NCBI GenBank assembly: GCA_910584575.1
Contig: CAJUBG010000025.1
Coordinates: 1-51,284 of the forward strand
Reading direction: 5' to 3'
Length of the DNA stretch: 51,284 nt
Source: an uncultured Dorea sp.
GTDB lineage: Bacteria; Bacillota; Clostridia; Lachnospirales; Lachnospiraceae
Each line of letters starts with the position of its first letter. The stretch's first letter is position 1. Below, piece after piece: positions 51,256 to 51,284 of the stretch. The notes under the pieces are model-generated. The model was not told where the DNA came from. It ran no database searches and worked only from the letters and a program-made list of their open reading frames with translations. A program made the translations under genes and the position numbers.

Positions 51256-51284
51256 ATGTACGCGATTATAGCAACAGGTGGTAA
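51256..51284 (+). CDS. rplU: 50S ribosomal protein L21 (5' part)
   Basis: The final bases encode MYAIIATGG, the highly conserved start of ribosomal protein L21, preceded by AGGAGGTG. The gene continues outside the window, and ysxB and rpmA would be expected to follow. Confidence 0.95.

Overview
The window looks like a chromosomal segment of a Gram-positive, spore-forming Clostridia, most likely Lachnospiraceae (Blautia/Dorea/Faecalicatena-like); this is inferred from protein content and I cannot name a species. The clues are a short-form HisG that needs HisZ, the rsmD-coaD-ylbJ neighbourhood known from Bacillus, RecU, the TIGR03960/TIGR03936 radical-SAM pair, Rpn-type and AAA/PD-(D/E)XK proteins that are common in gut Lachnospiraceae, strong AGGAGG ribosome binding sites and many TTGACA-N17-TATAAT promoters. 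It begins inside rpsU and ends ten codons into rplU. No tRNA, rRNA, CRISPR array or complete insertion sequence was seen, and no gap between genes exceeds 300 bases.

Layout. 1-2566: end of rpsU, a DUF89 phosphatase, a GNAT acetyltransferase and a hypothetical protein. 2521-5356 (minus): an operon of a duplicated DUF1538 membrane protein, a tandem PII-like protein and maf. 5473-8553: a ProX-type deacylase, a pentapeptide-repeat protein and an ABC-class ATPase. 8574-11253: rsmD, coaD, a coiled-coil protein and, convergent, ylbJ. 11366-12814: pepD. 12864-16147: an AT-rich accessory patch with a 22-bp perfect inverted repeat, an OLD/RloA-like ATPase with an altered Walker B, an Rpn-family nuclease between two diverged direct repeats that each carry DnaA-box-like 9-mers, and an M23 peptidase. 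16210-23766: an RNA-modification and DNA-repair run (RsmF-like, RsuA, HAD, YgiQ, SDR, unknown membrane protein, RluA family, RecU). 23773-29007: hisZ-G-D-B and a three-domain HisA/F-like-HisI-HisE fusion. 29071-33411: a small membrane protein, upp, an asparagine-synthetase-like protein without the N-terminal glutaminase cysteine, and an AAA/PD-(D/E)XK protein. 33524-41433: a seven-gene cell-envelope unit. 41465-46677: a diguanylate cyclase and a second AAA/PD-(D/E)XK protein coupled to the TIGR03960 gene. 46661-51087: TIGR03936, ybaK, HAD, aspartate kinase, CBS protein, amidohydrolase. 51139-51284: promoter, L21 leader and start of rplU.

The most interesting part is 33524-41433. One promoter with a perfect palindrome across its -10 box precedes, with short gaps, a membrane transglutaminase-like protein with a Tyr/Gln-rich cytoplasmic repeat tail, an Asp/Glu-type racemase, a free-standing amino-acid adenylation domain, a carrier protein, an AlgI-type MBOAT ending in an FxYxxF tail, a DltD/SGNH-like protein with Cys in place of the nucleophilic Ser, and a lipoprotein; a strong terminator follows. 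The logic is that of teichoic-acid D-alanylation (Dlt), but the racemase type, the adenylation pocket (D-A-K at the first positions; Gly where DltA has its D-Ala-selective Cys), the fused MBOAT tail and the altered SGNH motif all differ. I propose a Dlt-like pathway loading an amino acid other than D-Ala, possibly D-Glu or D-Asp, onto an envelope polymer. That is inference and is testable.
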